Positions 10,784-18,896 of a stretch of 64,000 nucleotides of DNA are shown piece by piece. Each line of letters starts with the position of its first letter. Positions within the stretch are counted from its first letter, which is position 1. A model generated the notes under the pieces. The model did not search any database. It was not told the origin of the DNA and saw nothing but the letters and a program-made list of their open reading frames with translations. This stretch comes from Verrucomicrobiota bacterium (GTDB taxonomy: Bacteria > Verrucomicrobiota > Verrucomicrobiia > Opitutales > Opitutaceae): the NCBI GenBank assembly GCA_023432225.1, contig JAEYUW010000046.1:124001-188000 (forward strand), written 5' to 3'. The position numbers were made by a program, and so were the translations under genes.

Positions 10784-11563
10784 ATGGAAGTCGTTTTTCT
10801 CGGCACGGGCACGTCGCAGGGCGTGCCGATGATCGCGTGTGATTGCGCCGTGTGCACGTCGCCGGACCCGCGCAACCGGCGCACGCGTTCGAGCATCCAT
10901 GTCACGATGGGCGATCTCCATGTGCAGGTGGATGCGACGCCGGAGTTTCGTCTCCAGTGCGTCCGCGAAAACATCCGTCAGCTCGACGTGTTCATCCTGA
11001 CGCACGGCCACGCGGACCACGTCACGGGCATGGACGACCTGCGGCGTTTCTGCGACCTGATCGGCGGCGAGGCGCTGACGGTTTACACGACGGACGAAGG
11101 CATGGGGCGCGTGCTGTCGATTTTCCCTTACGCGATTGCGGAGCGTCCGGTCTCGAAGGGCTACGCGGCGTTCAAGCTCCTCGAGATGCCCCCCGCGCTC
11201 GAATTTCCGCAAGGCACGATCCGCTCCACGCTCTTGCCGCACGGCGGCGTGAATACGCTCGGCCTCGTGTTCGAGGAGAAGCTGTCGGGCAAAAAGTTCG
11301 TTTACTACAACGACTGCAAACGCCTCCCGCGCGAGGCTGTCGCGCTCGCGAAAGGCGCCGATGTGGTCGTGCTCGATGGTCTCCGTCCTGCGCCGCACCC
11401 GACGCACATGAACATCGCGGAGGCGTGCGCGGCCGCGGCCGAGATCGGCGCGCCGCTGAGCTACCTCACGCACCTCACGCACGCGATCGACCACGGTCCG
11501 TTCGAGGCCACGTTGCCGGCCGGTGTAAAACTCGCCTACGACGGGCTCCGGGTAAGACTGTAG
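10784..11563 (+). CDS. PhnP/metallo-beta-lactamase-fold hydrolase
   Basis: Cytoplasmic metal-dependent hydrolase of the PhnP-like branch, probably a phosphodiesterase. It opens with VVFLGTGTSQGVPMI, followed by the Cys-rich segment CDCAVCTS seen in this branch, the metal-binding THGHADH at about residues 72-78, and later His/Asp ligands (VVLDGLRPAPHPTHM, LTHLTHAIDH). GGAG lies three bases before the chosen ATG; a GTG at 10775 is an alternative start. Substrate is unknown. Confidence 0.82.
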   Translation: MEVVFLGTGTSQGVPMIACDCAVCTSPDPRNRRTRSSIHVTMGDLHVQVDATPEFRLQCVRENIRQLDVFILTHGHADHVTGMDDLRRFCDLIGGEALTVYTTDEGMGRVLSIFPYAIAERPVSKGYAAFKLLEMPPALEFPQGTIRSTLLPHGGVNTLGLVFEEKLSGKKFVYYNDCKRLPREAVALAKGADVVVLDGLRPAPHPTHMNIAEACAAAAEIGAPLSYLTHLTHAIDHGPFEATLPAGVKLAYDGLRVRL

Positions 11564-11650
11564 GAGGGTTGTCGATGGCCTTATGACGCCCAAGCTGCTG
11601 ATAATCTGCTTGATTCAATTCCCACTAATTTAATGTAGTTTGCGCAGCTC

Positions 11651-12229
11651 ATGAAACTCTCCAAGCGCGGCGAATACGCCCTCCGATCGCTCATCAACCT
11701 CGGCATCGCCGCCAAGGTGGGGCGTCCGCTGCTGCGCGTGTCGGAGCTCGCGAAGGCCGAGGATCTGCCGATCAAATTCCTCGAGCAGGTCATGCAACAG
11801 CTGCGCGAGGCCGGCTACGTTGAGGCCGCGCGCGGCAAATTGGGCGGTTACCGCCTGGCCAAGCCGGCAGCGGAAATCAGCGTCGGGCAGATTGTCCGGC
11901 TGATTGACGGCCCGCTGGCGCCGATCGGGTGCGTGAGCCAGAGCGCCTACGAGCCGTGCAACTGCCCCGACGAGGCGCACTGCGGCCTGCGCATGCTCAT
12001 GCTCGACGTCCGCAACGCCATCGCGAACGTCCTCGATCGCTACACGCTCGCCGACGTCGTCGACGTTACGACCCGCAAAATGATCCGCGACGGCCTGCCG
12101 CTGCCGTTCAGCGAGCCGGTTGTCACTCCGCGCGCCACGACCGTCGCATCGCGCGCCAAATCCACCAAGCCGCGCCTCAGCCCGACCGAGGGTGTGATGC
12201 ACGAACTTTTAGGAGACTACGCCATATGA
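11651..12229 (+). CDS. Rrf2-family transcriptional regulator with Cys cluster
   Basis: 192 aa. The winged helix opens MKLSKRGEYALRSLINL, as in IscR, CymR and NsrR, and contains the recognition region LPIKFLEQVMQQLREAGYVEAARG. Three or four cysteines (GCVSQ...CNCPDEAHC, about residues 97-115) match the Fe-S-ligating loop of IscR-type members. A 3' tail beyond the usual 150 aa is Thr/Ala/Lys-rich. The stop overlaps the start of the YezD gene. It lies at the head of a sulfate uptake and cysteine synthesis cluster, so control of sulfur assimilation (CymR-like) is likely but inferred. Confidence 0.88.
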   Translation: MKLSKRGEYALRSLINLGIAAKVGRPLLRVSELAKAEDLPIKFLEQVMQQLREAGYVEAARGKLGGYRLAKPAAEISVGQIVRLIDGPLAPIGCVSQSAYEPCNCPDEAHCGLRMLMLDVRNAIANVLDRYTLADVVDVTTRKMIRDGLPLPFSEPVVTPRATTVASRAKSTKPRLSPTEGVMHELLGDYAI

Positions 12230-12411
12230 GTTCTCACTCCGCTGTATCCTCCGACGACCGCGCGCCTGACTGGCTGCGGATCGTGCAGGAGAAAGTCGAA
12301 TCGCTCCGCTACGGGGTCGTGCAACTCGTCGTCCACGACGGGCGCGTCACGCAGATCGAGCGCACCGAAAAGACCCGCTTGCCGAGCGACCCCGCGCCGC
12401 ACGCGTCCTGA
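12226..12411 (+). CDS. YezD family (DUF2292) small protein
   Basis: 61 aa starting at the ATG that overlaps the Rrf2 stop (ATGA). The core reads VESLRYGVVQLVVHDGRVTQIERTEKTRL, the hallmark of YezD/DUF2292 proteins, which often sit beside sulfur-assimilation genes. Its biochemical role is not known. Translational coupling to the Rrf2 regulator suggests a joint role in sulfur control. Confidence 0.85.
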   Translation: MSSHSAVSSDDRAPDWLRIVQEKVESLRYGVVQLVVHDGRVTQIERTEKTRLPSDPAPHAS

Positions 12412-12489
12412 TCTTTCCGCCTACCGCGTCACTCGCGGCGGCGTTTCCGCACCAAGCCTAACACCCACTCCACGCACTGACCCGACCAC

Positions 12490-12500
12490 GGGAAGTTCCC
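12490..12500. promoter_or_regulatory. Short perfect palindrome, candidate operator
   Basis: GGGAAGTTCCC, 25 bases before the porin start, in the gap between the Rrf2-YezD pair and the sulfate transport genes. A binding site for the Rrf2 regulator is a guess. Confidence 0.3.
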
Positions 12501-12525
12501 ATGAAAACACACCGCTGCCATTCCC

Positions 12526-13902
12526 ATGAGGAACTCCATCCGTCCATTCGCGCGCGCTTTGCTGGCGCTGCCGCTCGCTTTCGTCGCCGCGCACGGCGCT
12601 GACGACACCGACCTCAAGCTCCTGCGCGACCAGATCCGCGCTCTCGAACAGAAACTGCTCGTGCTCGAACGCAAACAAGAGCTCAAGGACGCGGCCGCCG
12701 CCGCGGCCGCGCCGTCGACGCCGAAGATCACGGTGAACGACAAGGGCGTGACGCTCGCGTCCGCCGACGCCGCCAACTCGCTCCGCGTGCGCGGTCTCGT
12801 GCAGCTCGACTCGCGTCTCTTCTTCGACAGCGAAGGAGTCACGAACAACGCCTTCGTGCTCCGCCGTGCGCGACTCATCACTGAAGGGCAGTTTGCGAAG
12901 AATTACTCTTTTCAACTGGTGAGCGAGTTCGGCGGCAGCAGCGTCAGCATCCTCGATGCGAACCTGAACATCCTTCTCAAAAAAGGCCTCCAGTTCCGCC
13001 TCGGCAAATTCAAGTCGCCGATCGGTCTCGAGCAGTTGCAGTCGGACTCGTGGACGTTCTTCAACGAGCGCTCGATCGTCAGCAATCTCGTGCCGAACCG
13101 CGACCTCGGCATCCAGGCGTGGGGCGACCTCGCCGACAACCGCGTGAGCTACGCCGTCGGCGTGTTCAACGGCGTCGCCGATGCCAGCAACTCGACCAAT
13201 ACCGATTTCGATAACGGAAAGGACCTCGCGGCGCGCGTGACCTTCACGCCGTTTCGCAACGAGCCCGGTTCGCCGCTTCAAGGTCTCACCTTCGGTCTCG
13301 CCGGGAACATCGGCCGCGAAAAGACCGCCGCCGGCCGCCCGTCCGGTTACCGCACCGACGGCCAGCAGACGTTCTTCTCCTACAACTCAAGTGTCGTGTC
13401 CGATGGCCGGAACTGGCGCGTCTCGCCGCAGCTCGACTATCGCCACGGCTCCTTCGGTCTCCTCAGCGAATACGTCGTATCGACCGTCAACGTGCGCCCG
13501 AACGCCACTGGTGCGAAGGCCGAGTTGCAGAACAAGGCCTGGCAAATCGCGGCGGGCTACGTGCTGACGGGCGAGGATTCCAGCTATGCCGGCGTCGTGC
13601 CGCGCTCGAATTTCGACTACGCCGCCGGCACGTGGGGCGCATTCGAGATCACCGGTCGTATCGCACGTGTTGACGTCGATGACGCCGCGTTTCCGCTGTT
13701 CGCCGCACCAGCTTCGAACGCGAACAAAGCCACCTCCTTCGGTGTCGGTCTGAACTGGTATCTGAGCAAAGCCGTCGTGCTGAAACTTGATTACTACCAG
13801 ACGGACTTCGGCTTCAACGCCGCTGCTCCGGCGATTTCCTCCGCTGCCGTCCTGCGTCAGGACGAGAAAGCGTTCATCACCCGTTTCCAACTCGGCTTCT
13901 GA
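12526..13902 (+). CDS. OprO/OprP-type phosphate-selective-like porin
   Basis: Outer-membrane beta-barrel, 458 aa. A signal peptide (ending VAAHGAD) is followed by a short coiled coil (LKLLRDQIRALEQKLLVLERK), which trimerises many such porins. The barrel then shows family segments (FRLGKFKSPIGLEQLQSD, VPNRDLGIQAWGD) and ends in phenylalanine (FQLGF), the usual barrel-assembly signal. Family members are often annotated as phosphate-selective, but its position directly ahead of the sulfate-binding protein suggests an entry route for sulfate or a related anion. Confidence 0.85.
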   Translation: MRNSIRPFARALLALPLAFVAAHGADDTDLKLLRDQIRALEQKLLVLERKQELKDAAAAAAAPSTPKITVNDKGVTLASADAANSLRVRGLVQLDSRLFFDSEGVTNNAFVLRRARLITEGQFAKNYSFQLVSEFGGSSVSILDANLNILLKKGLQFRLGKFKSPIGLEQLQSDSWTFFNERSIVSNLVPNRDLGIQAWGDLADNRVSYAVGVFNGVADASNSTNTDFDNGKDLAARVTFTPFRNEPGSPLQGLTFGLAGNIGREKTAAGRPSGYRTDGQQTFFSYNSSVVSDGRNWRVSPQLDYRHGSFGLLSEYVVSTVNVRPNATGAKAELQNKAWQIAAGYVLTGEDSSYAGVVPRSNFDYAAGTWGAFEITGRIARVDVDDAAFPLFAAPASNANKATSFGVGLNWYLSKAVVLKLDYYQTDFGFNAAAPAISSAAVLRQDEKAFITRFQLGF

Positions 13903-13933
13903 CCCCGCGTCTCGCGCCAACCGATAACACGTC

Positions 13934-14929
13934 ATGAATTTCAAATCCGTCATCCTCTTCGCGACACTCGCCGCCACGGCCGCCGTCGCTTCCGCCAAGT
14001 CGATCAAGCTCCTCAATGTTTCCTACGATCCGACGCGGGAGCTTTACGTCGAATACAACAAGGCCTTCGCCGCCCATTGGAAGGCGAAGACCGGTGACGA
14101 CGTCACCGTGCGCCAATCTCACGGCGGCTCCGGCAAGCAGGCACGCTCCGTGATCGATGGCCAGGACGCTGACGTCGTGACGCTGGCGCTCGCCGCCGAC
14201 ATCGACGCGCTCTACGAGATCGGCAAACTTCTCCCGCCGGACTGGAAGAGCCGCCTCCCGCAAAATTCCGCGCCCTACACGAGCACGATCGTGTTTCTCG
14301 TCCGCAAGGGAAACCCGAAGAACATCAAGGACTGGGACGATCTCGTGAAGAAGGATGTCAGCGTCATCACGCCCAACCCGAAGACCTCCGGCGGCGCGCG
14401 CTGGAACTATCTTGCGGCCTGGGCCTATGCGAAAAACGAACTCGGCAGCGACGACGCGGCCAAGGAGTTCGTCGGAAAGCTCTTTAAAAACGTGCCCGTG
14501 CTCGACAGCGGCGCGCGCGGCTCGACCACGACGTTCGTGCAACGCGAGATCGGCGACGTGTTGCTCGCGTGGGAAAACGAAGCCTTCTTCGCGAAGAAGG
14601 AATTCGGCGCGGACACGTTCGAAATCGTCGTCCCGTCGCTCAGCATCCTCGCTGAGCCGAACGTCGCGTGGGTGGACAAGGTCGCGAAGAAAAAGGGCAC
14701 GCTCGAAGTCGCGCAGGCTTACCTCGAGTATCTCTACTCCGACGAGGCGCAGGAGATCATCGCCCGCCATTTCTACCGCCCGCGCAACGAAGCCGTCGCG
14801 AAGAAATACGCCGACAAGTTTCCGTCGCTGAAACTCGTCACGATCGACGAGGAGTTTGGCGGCTGGGCCAAGGTCCAGAAAGAGCACTTCGCCGACGGCG
14901 GCGTCTTCGACCAAATCTACAGCAAGTAA
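13934..14929 (+). CDS. Sulfate ABC transporter periplasmic substrate-binding protein
   Basis: 331 aa, matching Sbp/CysP. A signal peptide (ending AAVASA) precedes the mature start KSIKLLNVSYDPTRELY. Conserved anion-binding segments follow: QSHGGSGKQARSVIDGQDADVVTLALA, TPNPKTSGGARWNYLAAWAY, and GARGSTTTF. It captures sulfate or thiosulfate in the periplasm for the CysTWA transporter encoded downstream. Two additional genes separate it from cysT, which is unusual for this operon. Confidence 0.95.
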   Translation: MNFKSVILFATLAATAAVASAKSIKLLNVSYDPTRELYVEYNKAFAAHWKAKTGDDVTVRQSHGGSGKQARSVIDGQDADVVTLALAADIDALYEIGKLLPPDWKSRLPQNSAPYTSTIVFLVRKGNPKNIKDWDDLVKKDVSVITPNPKTSGGARWNYLAAWAYAKNELGSDDAAKEFVGKLFKNVPVLDSGARGSTTTFVQREIGDVLLAWENEAFFAKKEFGADTFEIVVPSLSILAEPNVAWVDKVAKKKGTLEVAQAYLEYLYSDEAQEIIARHFYRPRNEAVAKKYADKFPSLKLVTIDEEFGGWAKVQKEHFADGGVFDQIYSK

Positions 14930-14965
14930 CCACGATCAATCCACAGTTCCGAGGCGCGTCCGACC

Positions 14966-15808
14966 ATGTTCACGAGGGCACGCCGGCCCGCCTCGGTTTC
15001 CCTCATGCTCACCATGAATTCCAATTCTCGCACCACCACGGGGACGCGCGCGTCCTCGAGCGTGCCCTCGTCTTCCCTGAGCGCCCGGCTCCGTTTCCTG
15101 GCTGAAGCGGCGCAGGCATCCGATCATGTTTTCGCGTCGCCGCTCGGGCCGTTCTTCGCGGGCGACAAGCCGGTCTATCTCCCGCGGTTCGTTTATTTCG
15201 GCTCGAACAGCTCTGAAGCTTCGCTGCGGCTCGCACTCCTCGCGGGCATCGGTCGCCACGATCTGCTCGCGGCGCAGGCGCTCGTCGCCTTCGTCGAAGG
15301 ACTCGCGCGGCATCCGGACATCGGTCAGGGCGTCAATCTCTCGGTGTTTCCGGTCGTGAATGCGCGGCGGTTTCTCGCCGACGCGGAAGAGCGCGATTTG
15401 GCTGCGGTGCATTGGGCTCGCTCGGACGAACCCGAGATCAAGTTGCTGTCGATGGAGGCGCGTGTGCGCAGCTATCACGGCTTCGTGAGCGTCGTAACCA
15501 CTCACGACAAAACGCCGGCCGCGCGCGTGCGCACGGTTCTGACTGATCACGTCGCCGCCTCGGACGTCGAGCTGTTCAACTCGGAAGACTTCGGTCCGTG
15601 GTCGGTGCGCTTCGAAACGCTCGCGGCCCGCGCGGCGACTGAGGGCCCGCTCACGTTGGCGGAGGATCTCGCGTTCGCCCCATTTGAGGTCGAGGTCGAG
15701 CTGCCGGCCCACTGGTCGCAGGCCCACGCTGATCGCAGTCTCGCGGCGCTCCTGAAGCGCCTCATCCAACGCTACCGCGGCTTCTACGCCTACGGGCAGC
15801 ATATCTGA
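14966..15808 (+). CDS. M14 carboxypeptidase-like protein lacking the zinc motif
   Basis: 280 aa from this ATG; starts at 15005 or 15014 are also possible. The body follows the M14 (succinylglutamate desuccinylase/carboxypeptidase) layout: YLPRFVYFG, then LRLALLAGI, ALVAFVEGLARHPDI, a strand VNLSVFPVVNARRF, and PEIKLLSMEARVRSYHGFVSVV. Where active members carry H-G-D-E after the Gly-Ile this one has G-R-H-D, so the His...Glu zinc pair is missing. No signal peptide is evident. It lies inside the sulfate operon between the binding protein and the permeases. A sensing or scaffolding role is possible but unproven; the fold assignment is by eye. Confidence 0.6.
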   Translation: MFTRARRPASVSLMLTMNSNSRTTTGTRASSSVPSSSLSARLRFLAEAAQASDHVFASPLGPFFAGDKPVYLPRFVYFGSNSSEASLRLALLAGIGRHDLLAAQALVAFVEGLARHPDIGQGVNLSVFPVVNARRFLADAEERDLAAVHWARSDEPEIKLLSMEARVRSYHGFVSVVTTHDKTPAARVRTVLTDHVAASDVELFNSEDFGPWSVRFETLAARAATEGPLTLAEDLAFAPFEVEVELPAHWSQAHADRSLAALLKRLIQRYRGFYAYGQHI

Positions 15809-15812
15809 GCGC

Positions 15813-16109
15813 ATGGTCACAATTGCGTCACATCTGACTCCGCTGTCGCGTTTGTTTGCCATGTCGCGTCGACTATCGGTCGCCCGGCCGGGGGCTTCCG
15901 CCGGCCATGAGCCGCGCAACCTCCTCGCTGAAATCCAACGCATGCCTGATCGCCGCCGCCAAGTGCTCACGCTCCGCTTTGTCTACGGGCTCGCGCAAAC
16001 CGACGTAGCGCATCGCCTCGGCTTGTCCGAATCACAGGTGTCCGCGGAGATCGCTGCGGGATTGTGCGCCGTCGCGGCGAGCGCGGCTGCGACGGGAGGT
16101 GACGCGTGA
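15813..16109 (+). CDS. Small sigma-70 region 4-like helix-turn-helix protein
   Basis: 98 aa; an internal ATG at 15861 would give a shorter product. The C-terminal half (IQRMPDRRRQVLTLRFVYGLAQTDVAHRLGLSESQVSAEI) is the sigma region 4 / LuxR-like HTH pattern, with PDRRRQVLTLRF as the first helix. No region 2 is present, so it cannot be a complete sigma factor. It starts four bases after the preceding gene and its stop overlaps the GTG of cysT (GTGA), so it is made together with the permease. It may be a DNA-binding regulator of the sulfate operon or a partner for another sigma protein. Confidence 0.65.
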   Translation: MVTIASHLTPLSRLFAMSRRLSVARPGASAGHEPRNLLAEIQRMPDRRRQVLTLRFVYGLAQTDVAHRLGLSESQVSAEIAAGLCAVAASAAATGGDA

Positions 16110-16957
16110 GTGTCGCCGCTGCCGCTCCCGCGAAAGTGTTCTCCCGCCGCGTGCTGCCGGGCTTCGGGCTCTCGCTCGGGTTCACGCTGGTTTACCTGAG
16201 TCTGATCGTGCTCGTGCCGCTCTCCGCGGCGTTCCTGCGCACTGCAGGCATGGACTGGGCGGATTTCTGGTCAACGATCACGGCGCCACGCGTGGTGGCG
16301 TCGTATCGCCTCAGCTTCGGCGGCTCGCTCATCGCTGGCTTAATCAATGCCGTTTTTGGCCTGATCGTCGCGTGGGTGCTCGCGCGCTATTCGTTCCCGG
16401 GCAAACGCGTCGTCGATGCGCTCGTCGATCTGCCATTCGCGTTGCCGACCGCAGTTGCGGGCATCGCGCTCGCCGCCGTCTACGCCCCGAACGGCTGGAT
16501 CGGCAGCGTCCTGAAACCCTACGGCATCAAGGTCGCTTTCACTGAACTCGGCGTGCTCGTCGCGCTCACGTTCGTCGGGTTGCCGTTTGTGGTGCGCACG
16601 CTTCAGCCGGTCATCGAGAATCTCGAGCCGGAACTTGAGGAGGCGTCCGCCAGTCTGGGCGCCACGCGCCTGCAGACGCTCCGCCGCGTCGTGTTGCCGC
16701 AGTTGTTGCCGGCGCTGCTCACCGGCTTCGCCCTGGCGTTCGCTCGTGCGCTCGGCGAATACGGCTCGGTCGTCTTCATCTCGGGCAACATGCCCGGCCG
16801 CACTGAGATTACGCCGCTGCTCATCGTGACGAAGCTCGAGCAATACGACTATCGCGGCGCCACGGCGCTGGCGGTCGTGATGCTCGTGGCGTCGTTCGCG
16901 CTGCTGCTGCTCATCAACACGCTCCAGAAATGGAGCAATTGGAGGAACCGCGAATAA
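16106..16957 (+). CDS. cysT: Sulfate ABC transporter permease CysT (CysU)
   Basis: Inner-membrane permease, 283 aa, GTG start overlapping the stop of the preceding HTH gene. About six hydrophobic helices are visible. The ABC-contact EAA loop reads EEASASLGATRLQTLRRVVLP. CysT-typical segments include LPFALPTAVAGIALAAVY and ARALGEYGSVVFISGN. It pairs with CysW to form the sulfate channel. Its stop overlaps the cysW ATG. Confidence 0.95.
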   Translation: MSVAAAAPAKVFSRRVLPGFGLSLGFTLVYLSLIVLVPLSAAFLRTAGMDWADFWSTITAPRVVASYRLSFGGSLIAGLINAVFGLIVAWVLARYSFPGKRVVDALVDLPFALPTAVAGIALAAVYAPNGWIGSVLKPYGIKVAFTELGVLVALTFVGLPFVVRTLQPVIENLEPELEEASASLGATRLQTLRRVVLPQLLPALLTGFALAFARALGEYGSVVFISGNMPGRTEITPLLIVTKLEQYDYRGATALAVVMLVASFALLLLINTLQKWSNWRNRE

Positions 16958-17835
16958 TGTCCGGCGCCACGACCCTTTCACCCACGCGCCCCGCGGCATC
17001 GGCGGCTCGCAGCCAACACGAACCGGCTTGGTTGAAGTGGACGCTGCTCGCCGTGGCGTTCGCATTCCTCGCGCTGTTCCTCGTGGTGCCGCTCGCGGCC
17101 GTGTTCACCGAGGCGCTGCGCAAAGGAGTCGCCGTTTACCTCGAGTCGTTCCACGACAGCGATGCCCTCGCCGCGATCCGACTCACGCTGACGACGGCGG
17201 CGATCGCCGTGCCTTGCAATCTCGTGTTCGGCATCGCGGCGGCGTGGGCCGTGGCGAAGTTCCAGTTCCGCGGCAAGAGCCTGCTCATCACGCTCATTGA
17301 CCTGCCGTTCGCGGTGTCGCCGGTCATCTCGGGTTTGATCTACGTATTGATGTTCGGCGCGCACGGCTGGATCGGACCGTGGCTGCAGGAGCACGACATC
17401 AAGATCATCTTCGCCGTGCCCGGCATCGTGCTTGCGACGACGTTCGTGACGTTCCCGTTCGTCGCGCGCGAACTCATCCCATTGATGCAGGCGCAGGGCA
17501 ATGACGAGGAACTCGCCGCGCTCACGCTCGGCGCGAGCGGCTGGCAGACGTTCTGGCGCGTGACGTTGCCGAACATCAAATGGGGCCTCTTCTACGGCGT
17601 CATCCTCTGCAACGCCCGCGCGATGGGCGAATTCGGCGCGGTGTCCGTCGTCTCCGGCCACATTCGCGGCGAGACGAACACGATGCCGCTGCACGTCGAA
17701 ATCCTCTACAACGAATACAACTTTGTCGCGGCGTTCGCCGTCGCGTCGCTGCTCGCGATCCTCGCGCTGGTCACGCTCGTGTTGAAGAGCGTGATCGAGT
17801 GGCGGGCTGAGCGCGCCCATCCCGCTTCCGCATGA
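16957..17835 (+). CDS. cysW: Sulfate ABC transporter permease CysW
   Basis: 292 aa from the ATG that overlaps the cysT stop by one base (TAATG); an in-frame start nine codons earlier lies inside cysT and is rejected. It has the second sulfate permease signature: DLPFAVSPVISGLIYVLMFG, EAA loop LGASGWQTFWRVTLP, and ARAMGEFGAVSVVSGHIRG, which is characteristic of CysW. Its stop overlaps the cysA start. Confidence 0.95.
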   Translation: MSGATTLSPTRPAASAARSQHEPAWLKWTLLAVAFAFLALFLVVPLAAVFTEALRKGVAVYLESFHDSDALAAIRLTLTTAAIAVPCNLVFGIAAAWAVAKFQFRGKSLLITLIDLPFAVSPVISGLIYVLMFGAHGWIGPWLQEHDIKIIFAVPGIVLATTFVTFPFVARELIPLMQAQGNDEELAALTLGASGWQTFWRVTLPNIKWGLFYGVILCNARAMGEFGAVSVVSGHIRGETNTMPLHVEILYNEYNFVAAFAVASLLAILALVTLVLKSVIEWRAERAHPASA

Positions 17836-18878
17836 GCGTCGAAGTCCACCGCATCCGCAAAACGTTCGGCGCCTACACGGCGCTCGACGACATCAGCCTC
17901 AAGGTGCCGACCGGCCGCCTCACCGCGTTGCTCGGCCCGTCCGGCTCCGGCAAGACCACGCTGCTGCGCATCATCGCGGGCCTCGAGTTCGCCGACCCAG
18001 GCTCGGGGCAGATTCTGTTCCACGACAGCGATGTCACCGGCGTGCCGGTAGGCGAACGGCGCGTCGGCTTCGTCTTCCAGCATTACGCGCTGTTCCGGCA
18101 CATGACGGTGTTCGAGAATATCGCTTTCGGCCTGCGCGTGCGGCGCAAGAATCGTCCGACGAAGGCCGAGATCCGCGATCGCGTGCTCAGCCTCCTGAAG
18201 CTCGTGCAACTAGAGGGCTACGGCGACCGGTTGCCCGCGCAACTTTCCGGCGGTCAGCGCCAGCGCGTGGCGCTCGCGCGCGCGCTCGCCGTCGAGCCGA
18301 AGGTGCTGCTGCTCGACGAGCCGTTTGGCGCGCTCGATGCGAAGGTCCGCAAGGAGCTGCGTCGTTGGCTGCGGCAGTTCCACGAGGAGGTTCACCTCAC
18401 GACGATCTTCGTCACGCACGACCAGGAGGAGGCGCTCGAGATCGCCGACGAGGTCGTCATCATGAACCAGGCGAAGATCGAGCAGATGGGCTCGCCGCAG
18501 GAAGTCTACGATCATCCCGCGACGCCGTTCGTCTACGAGTTCCTCGGCAACGTGAATCGTCTCTCGCTGCCGTCGAAGGGCTTCGAAGGCGCTCACGCCT
18601 TCGGCAAAAACGGCGGACGCGTGGCCTACGTGCGGCCGCACGACGTCGAGATCGTGCCCTATGCGGCGGGCGAGGAAGGCGAGCCGGCCGTCGTGCGCAG
18701 CATCCACTCCGCCGGTCCGCTCGCGCGCGTGTCGTGCGAGCGCGCGGCGGTCGACGGTGAGTTCGTCGAGAGCGAGATTTCGCGCCAGAAGTTGCTCGAT
18801 CTCCAACTGGCGCCCGGCTCCGTCGTCAACTTGCGCATGCGGCGCGCGCGGCAATTCGCGGAAGATTTCACCATTTAA
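17832..18878 (+). CDS. cysA: Sulfate ABC transporter ATP-binding protein CysA
   Basis: 348 aa ATPase energising the CysTW channel. Walker A is LGPSGSGKTTLLR, the signature LSGGQRQRVALARAL, Walker B VLLLDEPFGALD, and the switch His lies in TTIFVTHDQEEAL. A C-terminal TOBE-like regulatory domain (VAYVRPHDVEIVPY onward) is typical of CysA. ATGA overlap with cysW. cysK follows after 18 bases. Confidence 0.96.
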   Translation: MSVEVHRIRKTFGAYTALDDISLKVPTGRLTALLGPSGSGKTTLLRIIAGLEFADPGSGQILFHDSDVTGVPVGERRVGFVFQHYALFRHMTVFENIAFGLRVRRKNRPTKAEIRDRVLSLLKLVQLEGYGDRLPAQLSGGQRQRVALARALAVEPKVLLLDEPFGALDAKVRKELRRWLRQFHEEVHLTTIFVTHDQEEALEIADEVVIMNQAKIEQMGSPQEVYDHPATPFVYEFLGNVNRLSLPSKGFEGAHAFGKNGGRVAYVRPHDVEIVPYAAGEEGEPAVVRSIHSAGPLARVSCERAAVDGEFVESEISRQKLLDLQLAPGSVVNLRMRRARQFAEDFTI

Positions 18879-18896
18879 CCTCCAACCCACACGAAC

